From Saprospiraceae bacterium (GTDB lineage: Bacteria > Bacteroidota > Bacteroidia > Chitinophagales > Saprospiraceae), in NCBI GenBank assembly GCA_022844565.1, contig JALHLK010000015.1:35841-99840 (forward strand): a stretch of DNA of 64,000 nt, written 5' to 3'. The position numbers were made by a program, and so were the translations under genes. Below are positions 51,565 to 61,052 of the stretch, in pieces (positions within the stretch are counted from its first letter, which is position 1; each line of letters starts with the position of its first letter). Under the pieces are notes generated by a model. It was not told where the DNA came from, made no database searches, and saw only the letters and a list, made by a program, of their open reading frames with translations.

Positions 51565-52107
51565 ATGAAGTATATTATTCTAGTTCTTAGTTTGTTAATC
51601 GTGGGTGGATTATCTGCACAGTCAAACAAAATCAATTTTAAGGGCAAAGTTAAGTTTGTATCCGAAGCACCCTTGGAAATAATCAAGGCTGAAAGTAAAA
51701 ATCTTGCTGGTATAATTGATAAATCTAGTTATGGATTTGCATTTTCAGTACAATTAAAATCTTTCGAAGGCTTTAATTCAACGCTTCAAAAGGAACATTT
51801 TCATGAAAATTATTTGGAATCCGATAAGTTTCCATCTATCACTTATGTTGGTAAAATATTGGATAAAATTGATTGGGCAATTGATGGAGTTTATGAAGTT
51901 CGAACAAAAGGTGATTTTATTGTACATGGCATTACAAAAGAAAAAATATTTAAAAATAAAATTCAAATAAAAAATGGAATAACAACCATAACTGCAAAAT
52001 TTATTATTGCCTTAGCTGATTTTGATATTACAATACCTAGAATTGTTAATAAAAAAATAGCCGAAGAAATAGATATAAGTCTTGAAATTGTACAATTGCC
52101 GCAATGA
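51565..52107 (+). CDS. YceI family periplasmic protein (copy 2), coupled to a sensor kinase
   Basis: A 180-residue YceI protein with a signal peptide (YIILVLSLLIVGGLSAQ). KINFKGKVKFVSEAPLEIIK, HFHENYLESDKFPSITYVG and GDFIVHGITKEKIFKNKI align with copy 1 at 48669-49223. Its stop overlaps the kinase ATG (ATGA, 52104-52107), so it is translated together with a LytS-type kinase. This coupling suggests a sensory or ligand-delivery role for this YceI copy, which is inference. Confidence 0.88.
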   Translation: MKYIILVLSLLIVGGLSAQSNKINFKGKVKFVSEAPLEIIKAESKNLAGIIDKSSYGFAFSVQLKSFEGFNSTLQKEHFHENYLESDKFPSITYVGKILDKIDWAIDGVYEVRTKGDFIVHGITKEKIFKNKIQIKNGITTITAKFIIALADFDITIPRIVNKKIAEEIDISLEIVQLPQ

Positions 52108-54905
52108 AATATTTGATTGTACTCTTTCTTTCCTTTATTAATTATCAAATATTTGCACAGTATTTTTACTTTAATCAATTTGAATTAAGTAATGAAATAC
52201 TTGACAAAAAGCCGACCTGCCTTTTAAGAAACCATAAAGATATACTTCACATTGGTACTGAAAATGGACTAATTAATTTTGATGGATATTCTTACGATAT
52301 TTTGTTAAGAAAGGGTGCGGCAAGCCAATATGTAACTGCAATGTATCATGATGGACATACCTTGTGGATTGGTTATAATGACGGGGCGCTCTATTTTTTG
52401 GAAAATTTTGAATTTAAACCCTTTTTAAGAAATGGTGTAAAAAGGAATTCTAAAATAACTGGAATTGTTAAAGATAAAAGTGGTCAAATATGGGTAAGTA
52501 CCTATGGGGAAGGGGTTTTTGTTTATACTAAAGATCAAACTTATAATTTCAATAAAGACAGTGGAATAGGAAGTGACGACATTTACAGTATTACCACTGA
52601 TAGGTATGACAAAATTTATATTTCTAATGATGAAGGTATATACTATTGTCAAATAAAGGGTTCCAAAAAAAGTGTTAAAAAACTCAATTTGAACTCGGAA
52701 ATTGAAGGAGATATCATTCAAAAAATTAGTTATGATTCTTTTAGACATTTATTATATGCATCTTCTTATGATGAAGGGATGTGGGAAATCGATTTAAAAA
52801 CAAATCTCGCAAAGAAAGTCGAAAATACGAGTGGTAAAGTTCAATTATATACGCACGCTCATAACCAATTAATTTGTTCTAGTTATGAGAATGAAGAGAA
52901 CTCATTTTATATTAAGAGAAAAAATACTACAGAAAAAGTTAAAGCTGATGGTATAGACGGTGAGTTAATACCTATTGACATGTATTTAGATCAGGAAGGA
53001 TCATTATGGGTGCTATGTAAAAATAATGGTTTATTAATGGCTAATACGTCATTTGTAACTTTTTCTTCTATGATTGATAACATTCAGGCTATTAAAAAAA
53101 GCGATAATGACATCCTCATAGGTTGTGAAAATGGTCTTTTTGCAATAAGTAAGGAAGGGAATCAAAAAGTTTTAATCAAAAATGAAAATATACTTTCACT
53201 TTATGTTTCAAAAACAAGTAATAAAATCTGGGCAGGCTCTTTTGGCAACGGAATTTTTATAATTGATATTAATCACCAAGTAGTTAAGCGGATTCAAGAA
53301 TCTAATGGTTTAATCAATGATAATGTCTTTAGTATTGTTGAACATAAAAATGACATTTGGATTTCAACTTTAGCTGGTGTTCAGCAAATCGGCCAAGATG
53401 GAATCTTAAAAAAATCTTGGAATAAAAATTCTGGCTTAAGTTCTGATTATAACTACACACTCTTCTCGGATAGTAAAAATAACTTATGGGTTGGTTCTGA
53501 TGGCGAAGGTTTAGCATATTTTGATAGTAATGACTCACTCCATAAAGTTAGTAACAAACAAACCATTATTTCAATAACTGAAGATGTAAAAGGTCGTATT
53601 TGGTTTTCTACCCTTAATAAAGGATTAGGATATTTTGAAAATGAGAAACTTTTCAACTTTGACATGAACAACGGGTTGTCAAGTTTACAAGTTTCAGGAA
53701 TTTCTTCAGACGCAAAGGGTAACGTGTTCGTTTTTCAAAATAGAGGTTTGGATATCATAGATGCAAAAACAATGCATGTCCGACATTTAGGAAAGAACCT
53801 GGGATTTACACGGTGGGTTCAGAACATTAACGCATTTCATTTAGATGATTCTAATATTTTCACCTTAAGCCACAAAGACAAATTGATTAGGTTTGATCCG
53901 AGTATTTTAAAGTTGTCAAAGCCAAAATTGGTTATCAAATCTATGAAATGCGGTAGACATAGAATTCAAGAAGGATTAGTTAATTACTTTGATTTTGATC
54001 AAAATGATTTTCAGATTGAATATACTGGGGTATGGATGAATGACCCCAAATCCGTAACTTATGGATACAAAATGCTGCCAATGGATAAAGATTGGAGATA
54101 CACAAAAGATGTAAAGCTCGTTTATTCAAACTTGAGACCGGGATCATATGAATTTTATATACAGTGCAGCACAAATCACAGATATGATTCATTTGAAAGC
54201 ACTCCGATTAAGTTTAAAATTTATCCTGCTTTTTGGCAGACTGTTTGGTTTTACATTATTAGTGTATCATTATTTGTAGGCTTAATCCTTTGGTGGACAA
54301 ATTCAAAGAACAAAACGGAAAAGATGATCCAAGAATTGAAAACTGAGCAAATAAAAAGCCAACTTGAAACACTAAAAAGCCAAATCAATCCACACTTTCT
54401 TTTTAATAGTTTTAATACGCTTATTTCTACAATAGAAGAAAAACCAAAAGAGGCTGTGGTATATGTAGAAAAATTATCAGATTTTTATAGATCGGTACTT
54501 CAATATCGCTACAATGATCTTATAAAATTAAAAGAAGAGTTGATTTTGTTAGATAATTACAGGTATCTTCTTTTTCAAAGGTTCGGAGACCATCTTATTT
54601 TTAATGTCGAATTAGACGAAATTGGTGACACATTGATTTTTCCACTAACATTTCAAATATTAATAGAAAATGCAGTTAAACACAATATTATCTCCGCTTC
54701 TAAACCACTTAGAATAAACATATTTATTATAGATGACAAGATAAAGATTTGTAATAATTTACAACCAAGGCTGAGTACTGAGAAATCTACTTATTTTGGA
54801 TTACAAGCCCTTAACAGAAGGTATATGTCAATAACAGGTAAAGAAATTGTGATAGACCATATGGAAACAGAATTTTGCGTAACAATACCAATCATAAAAA
54901 AATGA
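52104..54905 (+). CDS. LytS-type sensor histidine kinase with periplasmic beta-propeller
   Basis: A 933-residue sensor. Signal peptide about 1-18; two-component-regulator propeller repeats fill roughly 25-620 (ILHIGTENGLINFDGYSYD, QIWVSTYGEGVFVY, NLWVGSDGEGLAYF); a Y_Y_Y-type Ig-like domain occupies about 630-705 (VTYGYKMLPMDKDWRY, NLRPGSYEFYIQC); one membrane helix lies near 713-735 (VWFYIISVSLFVGLILWW). A coiled segment leads to the His_kinase domain with phospho-acceptor H764 in QINPHFLFNSFN and the ATP-binding QILIENAVKHNI. It signals to the LytTR regulator whose ATG overlaps its stop. The periplasmic ligand is unknown. Confidence 0.92.
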   Translation: MKYLIVLFLSFINYQIFAQYFYFNQFELSNEILDKKPTCLLRNHKDILHIGTENGLINFDGYSYDILLRKGAASQYVTAMYHDGHTLWIGYNDGALYFLENFEFKPFLRNGVKRNSKITGIVKDKSGQIWVSTYGEGVFVYTKDQTYNFNKDSGIGSDDIYSITTDRYDKIYISNDEGIYYCQIKGSKKSVKKLNLNSEIEGDIIQKISYDSFRHLLYASSYDEGMWEIDLKTNLAKKVENTSGKVQLYTHAHNQLICSSYENEENSFYIKRKNTTEKVKADGIDGELIPIDMYLDQEGSLWVLCKNNGLLMANTSFVTFSSMIDNIQAIKKSDNDILIGCENGLFAISKEGNQKVLIKNENILSLYVSKTSNKIWAGSFGNGIFIIDINHQVVKRIQESNGLINDNVFSIVEHKNDIWISTLAGVQQIGQDGILKKSWNKNSGLSSDYNYTLFSDSKNNLWVGSDGEGLAYFDSNDSLHKVSNKQTIISITEDVKGRIWFSTLNKGLGYFENEKLFNFDMNNGLSSLQVSGISSDAKGNVFVFQNRGLDIIDAKTMHVRHLGKNLGFTRWVQNINAFHLDDSNIFTLSHKDKLIRFDPSILKLSKPKLVIKSMKCGRHRIQEGLVNYFDFDQNDFQIEYTGVWMNDPKSVTYGYKMLPMDKDWRYTKDVKLVYSNLRPGSYEFYIQCSTNHRYDSFESTPIKFKIYPAFWQTVWFYIISVSLFVGLILWWTNSKNKTEKMIQELKTEQIKSQLETLKSQINPHFLFNSFNTLISTIEEKPKEAVVYVEKLSDFYRSVLQYRYNDLIKLKEELILLDNYRYLLFQRFGDHLIFNVELDEIGDTLIFPLTFQILIENAVKHNIISASKPLRINIFIIDDKIKICNNLQPRLSTEKSTYFGLQALNRRYMSITGKEIVIDHMETEFCVTIPIIKK

Positions 54906-55639
54906 TCAAGATTGTAATAGTGGAGGATGAATTAGTGGCAGTTAAAAGATTGACTGATATGCTAGCATTAATATCAATGACTTTTCAGATTGTTAAAATT
55001 ATTGATAGTGTAGAAGAGAGCATCTCGTTTTTTTCTGAAAATCATGATTTTGATATCATATTAATGGATGTGCACTTAGCAGATGGAAATAGCTTTGATA
55101 TTTTTAAACAAATTACGATTAAAAAACCAATAATTTTTACAACAGCTTATTCAGAATTTGCAATTGATGCATTCAAACAATATGCCGTTGATTACCTTTT
55201 AAAACCAATTAGAAAGGAGCAACTGGAGTTAGCTTTAGAAAAGTATAAAAATATTTTTAGGAAAGAGTTGCCAGATTACACTCAACTTACAGAAAAGCCT
55301 TCAAATGATAAAAGGTGGATGATTAAAATTGGTCAAAATTTAAGAATGGTCGATTTTGCAGATGTAGCCTATTATTTCACTAAGGAAAAAATTTCTTACT
55401 TAATGACTTTTGAAGGTAAAAAGTTTGTCTTAGATATAACCTTAGAAGGCATTGAATTGCAAATCTCTGATCAAAATTACTTTAGAATTAATAGACAATT
55501 TATAATACATCGCAATGCCATAGACTCGATGAGTACACACACAAAATCAAGAGTTCGAATAAAGCTCAAACCACTTGGAGAAGATGTAGTTGTAAGTACC
55601 GAAAGATCGCCTATTTTTAAAAAATGGTTGCTCATTTAA
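54902..55639 (+). CDS. LytTR family response regulator
   Basis: A 245-residue response regulator. The receiver (about 1-120) has the acidic pair in IVIVEDELVA, phospho-acceptor D56 in IILMDVHLADG, the switch Thr/Ser in FTTAYSEFA and the lysine in YLLKPIRKEQ. The LytTR DNA-binding domain (about 150-245) contains FADVAYYFTKEKISYLMTFEGK, EGIELQISDQNYFRINRQFI and HRNAIDSM. I start at ATG 54902, which overlaps the kinase stop (ATGA); an ATG at 54875 in the same frame lies inside the kinase gene. It probably controls the divergent cytochrome/YceI operon. Confidence 0.93.
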   Translation: MIKIVIVEDELVAVKRLTDMLALISMTFQIVKIIDSVEESISFFSENHDFDIILMDVHLADGNSFDIFKQITIKKPIIFTTAYSEFAIDAFKQYAVDYLLKPIRKEQLELALEKYKNIFRKELPDYTQLTEKPSNDKRWMIKIGQNLRMVDFADVAYYFTKEKISYLMTFEGKKFVLDITLEGIELQISDQNYFRINRQFIIHRNAIDSMSTHTKSRVRIKLKPLGEDVVVSTERSPIFKKWLLI

Positions 55640-55640
55640 T

Positions 55641-55727
55641 TTTTAAATGATCTAATTTTGTAAATGATCTAATGTTCAAATGGTGTAATGTTCAAATGAC
55701 ATAGTGTTGGAAATGGTTTAAAGTTCA
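55641..55727. repeat. Degenerate 16-17 bp tandem repeat
   Basis: About five imperfect copies of a unit resembling TTCAAATGATCTAATG: copies end near 55656, 55673, 55689, 55705 and 55722. It lies directly after the response regulator stop, between convergent genes. No coding potential or strong hairpin was recognised in it. Confidence 0.6.
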
Positions 55728-55758
55728 GGGATTACTTTTAAATATTTACTTTAAACAT

Positions 55759-57105
55759 TTAAGTATTCACCACTTCATCCACATCATCCACAAGTAATGT
55801 CAATAATCCAGCAACAATCAAAGATCCACCTGCCAAAATAAGCATGTAAATCGGCTGTTGATTAAAAAGACCTTTGACAATAAATCCGCCAGCTATAGCA
55901 TTAACAATCTGAGGAATGGTGATGAATAAATTAAAAATACCCATATAAATGCCCATTTTTTTCAAAGGAATTGATCCAGCTAATATTGCATATGGCATCG
56001 CTAATATACTTGCCCAAGCTATTCCTACCCCTACCATAGAGATAATCAAAAGATTGGGATCCTTAAAGAAATACATCGAAATCAAACCTAATCCACCAAT
56101 GATGAGTGATATCATGTGTGTCTTTTTACGTCCAAATTTGTTGGCAACACTTGGTATTAAGAAGGCATAAAGGGTAGCAACAAGATTGTATACTCCAAAT
56201 ATGATACCGACCCAATTGCCAGCTTCGTTAAAAAGAGCCGAACTTGTATCACCCGAAGCTACACCATAGGTATGTTGAGCGATAGCAGGAGTGGTATTAA
56301 CCCACATCCCAAACAGACCAAACCAGGTAAAAAACTGGACTAAACCCAACTGACGCATGGTCTTAGGCATGGTTTTGATTGAATCAAAAATGTTTGAGAA
56401 AAAGTTACTATCTATATCTTGAAATTGATCAGTACTTCCATCACTAAATTTTGCATTTTCTTCTGGAGAATATTCTGGAGTTGTAGCGATCGTATATAAG
56501 ATGGAAGCCATCAAACAGATAGCTCCAATCACAAATGACCAAATCACATTGGGTGGTACTGCATTGCCTACACCTTCTGTCGAAACCCCAAACCACTTGC
56601 CAAGTGCATATGGCATCCATGATCCAACTACAGCCCCAATACCAATTAGCACCGTCTGGATGCTAAATCCAACCGTCCTTTGCTCACTATTGAGTTTATC
56701 AGCTACCAGAGCTCTGAATGGCTCCATGGCTATATTAAAGGAGGCATCCATAATCATCAGTAGACCAGCACCAATCCAAAGTACGGGTATTACTGCAGAT
56801 AGCATACCTGCATTCGGCATGAAAAGTAAACCAACCGATGCTAAAATAGCCCCAACCAAAAAATAAGGCCTTCTTCTTCCTAATTTACCCCAAGTATTAT
56901 CACTATAATGCCCAATGATAGGCTGTACGATCATACCAGTAAGTGGAGCTACGATCCAAAACCATGACAATTCATGTACATCTGCCCCAAAAGTTTGCAG
57001 AATACGCGATGCATTCCCATTTTGGAGTGCAAATCCCATTTGTATACCTAGAAAACCAACACTCATGTTGATTATTTGTGCAACTGATAAATTTGGCTTC
57101 TTCAT
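55759..57105 (-). CDS. MFS sugar transporter (SLC45/maltose-like)
   Basis: A 448-residue major facilitator with 12 membrane segments. PIIGHYSDNTWGKLGRRRPYFLVGA (near residues 61-85) is the loop 2-3 signature of the SLC45-like group, which carries sucrose, maltose or other disaccharides with protons. Position as the last gene of a maltose phosphorylase cluster makes maltose the likely substrate. It is separated from the amylase gene by 216 bp of repeat-rich DNA, so it may have its own promoter or lie at the end of the same transcript. Confidence 0.88.
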   Translation of the reverse strand: MKKPNLSVAQIINMSVGFLGIQMGFALQNGNASRILQTFGADVHELSWFWIVAPLTGMIVQPIIGHYSDNTWGKLGRRRPYFLVGAILASVGLLFMPNAGMLSAVIPVLWIGAGLLMIMDASFNIAMEPFRALVADKLNSEQRTVGFSIQTVLIGIGAVVGSWMPYALGKWFGVSTEGVGNAVPPNVIWSFVIGAICLMASILYTIATTPEYSPEENAKFSDGSTDQFQDIDSNFFSNIFDSIKTMPKTMRQLGLVQFFTWFGLFGMWVNTTPAIAQHTYGVASGDTSSALFNEAGNWVGIIFGVYNLVATLYAFLIPSVANKFGRKKTHMISLIIGGLGLISMYFFKDPNLLIISMVGVGIAWASILAMPYAILAGSIPLKKMGIYMGIFNLFITIPQIVNAIAGGFIVKGLFNQQPIYMLILAGGSLIVAGLLTLLVDDVDEVVNT

Positions 57106-57120
57106 GACTTTTTTATTTTG

Positions 57121-57334
57121 TTTTTATATTTTGTCCTTTTTTTTGGTCTTTAGTCTTTGGATGTTGGTCTTTAGCTGTTGGTCTTTGGCTTTTGGTTTTT
57201 GGTCTCCCGCTTTAAGGCAGGACTTCGCTTCGGTTGTTTGGGTTTTTGGTATTGTCCTCTATCCACGCTTAATGCTAAAGACCAATAGCTAACAGCTAAA
57301 GGCCAAAACCTAATCCAACACCTAATCCAACACC
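57121..57334. repeat. Low-complexity repeat region with long imperfect inverted repeat
   Basis: GT-rich words (TTGGTCTTTAGCTG, TTGGTCTTTGGC) fill 57143-57200. GGTCTTTAGCTGTTGG near 57166-57181 is imperfectly complementary to 57274-57304 (TTTAGCTGTT against AACAGCTAAA exact). CCTAATCCAACA is duplicated at 57309-57320 and 57321-57332, the second copy containing the amylase stop codon. The part at 57179-57250 resembles 37716-37783. No gene is present up to the amylase end. Confidence 0.72.
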
Positions 57335-58701
57335 CCAACCATATACTCCCATCCTTTCATTCCAATTTGATCACCTTTTTTATAGTTTAATCTATCGATA
57401 GAAAAGGCATTTCTTAAATCACCTGTATCTTCATTGATGGTAAAAGTGCGATCTTGGCTGCTTAAGTTAATAAATACAACTACTTTGTTACCATTTTTTT
57501 CGCGCTTAAAGGCATAAACATCAGGGGAGTCTGATAATTCGACGATTTCGCCACCATACACATCATTCCAAAGCGCTTCATTCTCGTGCTTTAATTGATT
57601 AAGCCTTCTGTAAAATTCGGCATTAGCATATTTATCAAAGCCGATATCGTCTTTTTCAAAAAATGCAAGTCTACGCTCTAAAGGTTCTTCTTGGCCTGAA
57701 TATATGAGGGGAATTCCGTCCATAAAATGGCTTAAAACTGCGAAAGTCTTTGTAGCAATACCCATACGTTCACGTTCGGTTCCGTTCCATGAATTTTCGT
57801 CGTGATTAGAAGTGAAATGCATTAAAGTACCCTTGCTGAATTTAGATCTTTCATTTTTCTTCCAAATGCGGATATCATTTACATTTTTTTCCCCTTTTGC
57901 AATGGCATTCATAATGTGATGAAAACTCCAACCATACGAAGTATTAAACCATTCTTCATTATTGTGTGCAGGATCTTCTGCCTCAGCCAGGAGATAAATA
58001 TCAGGTTTTACTTGACGAATTGTGTCAGAGAATTGTTTCCAAAAATCGTGGGAAGGACCAAATGCGATATCCATGCGGTATCCGTCTATTTTATGGTCTT
58101 TAACCCAATAAATGAGGTCATTGATAATGGCAGTTCGCATTTCAGGATTTTTGTAGTTCAAAGCAGCTACATCTGACCAGCCGTGCGAAACTCCTTGGTC
58201 ATTCACAGGGTCGATGATATTACCTAGGCTATCTTTTTGATAAAAGTCAGGATTTGTTTTAGTCCAATGATGGTCCCATCCTGTATGATTTGGCACCCAA
58301 TCTAAGATGATTTTCATACCATATGCATGTATTTTGTCTATCAGATTGACCATATCCTCTTTTGTACCAAAGAGTGGATTGATGGCTTTAAAATCACTAA
58401 CCGCATAATAAGAGCCCAAAGGTCCTTTTCTTTTAGTCTCGCTAATTGGAAAAACAGGCATCAACCACAAGATATCCACTCCCATTTCTTTTAATCTAGG
58501 TATATGACTAGAGAATGCATTGATAGTGCCCTCAGGTGTGTATTGCCTAATGTTTACTTCGTAAATGACTGAGTTTTTAGCCCATTCAGGTAGTTTAGTT
58601 TTCAAATTTACTTTTTCTTTATTGTTTAATGAATCTTTTTTGGGCTTACATGCAGCAAGACCGATAAATGTTAAAATGCTTATGACGACCCAATACTTCA
58701 T
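57322..58701 (-). CDS. GH13 alpha-amylase/neopullulanase-like lipoprotein
   Basis: A 459-residue predicted lipoprotein glycosidase. ATG 58701 is preferred because the leader YWVVISILTFIGLAAC with lipobox LAAC follows directly; the in-frame ATG at 58716 would overlap the upstream gene. The GH13 set is complete: KIILDWVPNHTGWDH (region I), GYRMDIAFGP (nucleophile Asp), YLLAEAEDP (acid/base Glu) and FTSNHDENSW (stabilising Asp). It should cleave alpha-1,4-glucans or cyclodextrins to maltose at the cell surface or in the periplasm, feeding the MFS permease and GH65 enzyme. Confidence 0.92.
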   Translation of the reverse strand: MKYWVVISILTFIGLAACKPKKDSLNNKEKVNLKTKLPEWAKNSVIYEVNIRQYTPEGTINAFSSHIPRLKEMGVDILWLMPVFPISETKRKGPLGSYYAVSDFKAINPLFGTKEDMVNLIDKIHAYGMKIILDWVPNHTGWDHHWTKTNPDFYQKDSLGNIIDPVNDQGVSHGWSDVAALNYKNPEMRTAIINDLIYWVKDHKIDGYRMDIAFGPSHDFWKQFSDTIRQVKPDIYLLAEAEDPAHNNEEWFNTSYGWSFHHIMNAIAKGEKNVNDIRIWKKNERSKFSKGTLMHFTSNHDENSWNGTERERMGIATKTFAVLSHFMDGIPLIYSGQEEPLERRLAFFEKDDIGFDKYANAEFYRRLNQLKHENEALWNDVYGGEIVELSDSPDVYAFKREKNGNKVVVFINLSSQDRTFTINEDTGDLRNAFSIDRLNYKKGDQIGMKGWEYMVGVLD

Positions 58702-58712
58702 TTTTGAATTTC

Positions 58713-61034
58713 TCAATGCAAAACAGCTTTATCTAAGTTAATGAGCGTTGAGCTGTTTTCTGATGTGGTAAATTTAGTATTATTTACAAAAATATCAATA
58801 GATGGGCCAGAAACATTTTTTATTTGTAAATTTTCATTGTTGAAACTTATGTGGATATTGTTGGCTCTGTATCTCAAATTGAAGCTCAACGATTGCCATT
58901 TATCAGGAATAACAGGGCTAAAATAAAGGCAATCATCTTTTACCCTCATACCTCCAAAACCTTTAATGACAGAAAGCCAAGTACCCGCCATACTTGTAAT
59001 ATGCAAACCATCTTCAGTATCATTATTGTAATTGTCCAAGTCCAATCTAGCAGTTCGTAGGTATAGTTCATGTGCTTTTTCTGTGCGACCAAGACTCGAT
59101 GCCAAGATCGCGTGCACACAAGGCGAGAGCGAGGATTCGTGTACGGTCATTGGTTCGTAAAAGTCAAAATTTCTTTTGATTGTAGCTTTATCAAAATGGT
59201 CCTCAAAAAAGTACAAACCTTGTAAAACATCCGCTTGCTTTATAAAACAAGATCTTAAAATTCGATCCCAAGACCATTTTTGATTGATTGGACGATTTGC
59301 GAGGTCGAGTTGATCAACTTTCATAAGTTCCTTGTCCAAAAATCCTTCTTGTTGTAAAATGACTCCTAAAGTTTTATCTTCAGGCAAATACATGTTTTCA
59401 ATAATGTGGGTCCACTTTACCTCTTCTTGATGGATGAGATTGGTATTTTTGATGATATCATTATACTCATGTGCAAATTGAAGTTTTGTATTTTCAAGAC
59501 AAGACAAAGTGTACTCTAGGCACCATTTAGCTATATAATTTGTATACCAATTGTTATTTACATTATTTTCATATTCATTAGGACCTGTTACTCCAAGCAT
59601 TACAAAAGCTTTTTTAACCTCAGACCAATTTACTCTTTGAGCCCAAAATCTAGCTATGCCTATCAAGATTTCAAGACCAAATTCTGGTATGTAACTTTTA
59701 TCACCAGTGTATCTCGTATAGTCATAAATTGCATATGCTATCGCACCATTTCTATGTATTTCCTCAAAAGTAATTTCCCACTCGTTGTGACATTCTTCGC
59801 CATTCATGGTTACCATAGGGTAGAGTGCTGCCCCTCCTGAAAATCCGAGTTTCGAAGCATTTTCTATTGCTTTTTGCAAATGATTGTGGCGATATACCAA
59901 GAGATTGCGAGCCACTTCTTGCCCTGCAGTACTCATATAAAATGGAATACAATACGCCTCAGTATCCCAATAAGTACTACCTCCATATTTCTCCCCTGTA
60001 AATCCTTTTGGACCAATATTAAGCCTAGAGTCTTTTCCTGTGTAGGTTTGTAATAAATGAAAAATATTAAATCTGATACCTTGTTGTGCTTCTACATCTC
60101 CTTCTATTTTAATATCACACCATTTCCATATTTCAGCCCATTTTTGCTCATGTGAATTGAGGAGGTGATCAAAACCTTGAGTTTTTGCTGTAATCACTTT
60201 ATTTGAGGTATGATCTTTTAGAGATTGAGGATCATGGTTTCTAGATGATGCAAGTGCTATGAATTTTTTGATTTTACAAGTCTTCCCAGCATCAAGGTTT
60301 ACGTGAAAAAGCTGTGAAACGTACATAGACTCAGTGACAAATGTGTCGGATATAACCTCAAGGGTATCCATCAAGACATTGGTAATGGCAGAAACTCCAA
60401 CTTCAAAAAACGTTTTTTTAGTTGATGCTGAAATATATTTTATGTCGTTTTCAAAATTGGATGCCTTTGAATCCCAAAATTTTTCATCATAATTGGCATC
60501 TTTATTTTTGATATCATTATCCAGATAAGATTCTATTTGTAGGTCTATATCATCATCTACAGCTTTGATGGTATAGTTGATAGCCCCAATTTCCTCATCA
60601 TCCATACTCACAAATCTCGTGGAGGATAAGGCAATTTTTTTACCATTACTCAATTTCAAAAGAACATTTCTACTTAAAATGCCTCTTTTCATATCCAATA
60701 TACGCTCAAAATTCAGTATTTCACATGCTGCTAAATCTACATTTATGCCATCTACAGTGATTCTAAGACCGATCCAATTGACACTATTTAATACCTTGGC
60801 AAAATACTCGGGATATCCATTTTTCCACCAACCCACTCTGGTTTTATCTGGATAGTACACACCTCCAACATAACTACCTTGAAGGGTATGACCTGTAAAA
60901 TCTTCTTCAAAATTAGCCCGTTGGCCCATGTGACCATTCCCAATCGAACATAGGCTTTCGGTCACTTCATTATCGGTAGGATTAAATTTATTTTCTATTA
61001 AAAGCCATTCATCGGTTTGAACGTATTTCTTCAT
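58713..61034 (-). CDS. GH65 maltose phosphorylase-like enzyme
   Basis: A 773-residue cytoplasmic phosphorylase of GH65. I start at ATG 61034 (MKKYVQTDEW); an ATG four codons upstream (61046) is also possible. The catalytic acid is E487 (TGPNEYENNVNNNWYTN), the position described for maltose phosphorylase; SIGNGHMGQRANFEE near the N-terminus and KYGGSTYWDTEAYCIPFYM are also conserved. It converts maltose and phosphate to beta-glucose-1-phosphate and glucose. Kojibiose or trehalose phosphorylase activity cannot be excluded by eye, but the amylase, MFS and pgmB neighbours support maltose. Confidence 0.9.
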   Translation of the reverse strand: MKKYVQTDEWLLIENKFNPTDNEVTESLCSIGNGHMGQRANFEEDFTGHTLQGSYVGGVYYPDKTRVGWWKNGYPEYFAKVLNSVNWIGLRITVDGINVDLAACEILNFERILDMKRGILSRNVLLKLSNGKKIALSSTRFVSMDDEEIGAINYTIKAVDDDIDLQIESYLDNDIKNKDANYDEKFWDSKASNFENDIKYISASTKKTFFEVGVSAITNVLMDTLEVISDTFVTESMYVSQLFHVNLDAGKTCKIKKFIALASSRNHDPQSLKDHTSNKVITAKTQGFDHLLNSHEQKWAEIWKWCDIKIEGDVEAQQGIRFNIFHLLQTYTGKDSRLNIGPKGFTGEKYGGSTYWDTEAYCIPFYMSTAGQEVARNLLVYRHNHLQKAIENASKLGFSGGAALYPMVTMNGEECHNEWEITFEEIHRNGAIAYAIYDYTRYTGDKSYIPEFGLEILIGIARFWAQRVNWSEVKKAFVMLGVTGPNEYENNVNNNWYTNYIAKWCLEYTLSCLENTKLQFAHEYNDIIKNTNLIHQEEVKWTHIIENMYLPEDKTLGVILQQEGFLDKELMKVDQLDLANRPINQKWSWDRILRSCFIKQADVLQGLYFFEDHFDKATIKRNFDFYEPMTVHESSLSPCVHAILASSLGRTEKAHELYLRTARLDLDNYNNDTEDGLHITSMAGTWLSVIKGFGGMRVKDDCLYFSPVIPDKWQSLSFNLRYRANNIHISFNNENLQIKNVSGPSIDIFVNNTKFTTSENSSTLINLDKAVLH

Positions 61035-61052
61035 ATTTAAACGCAATATTGA

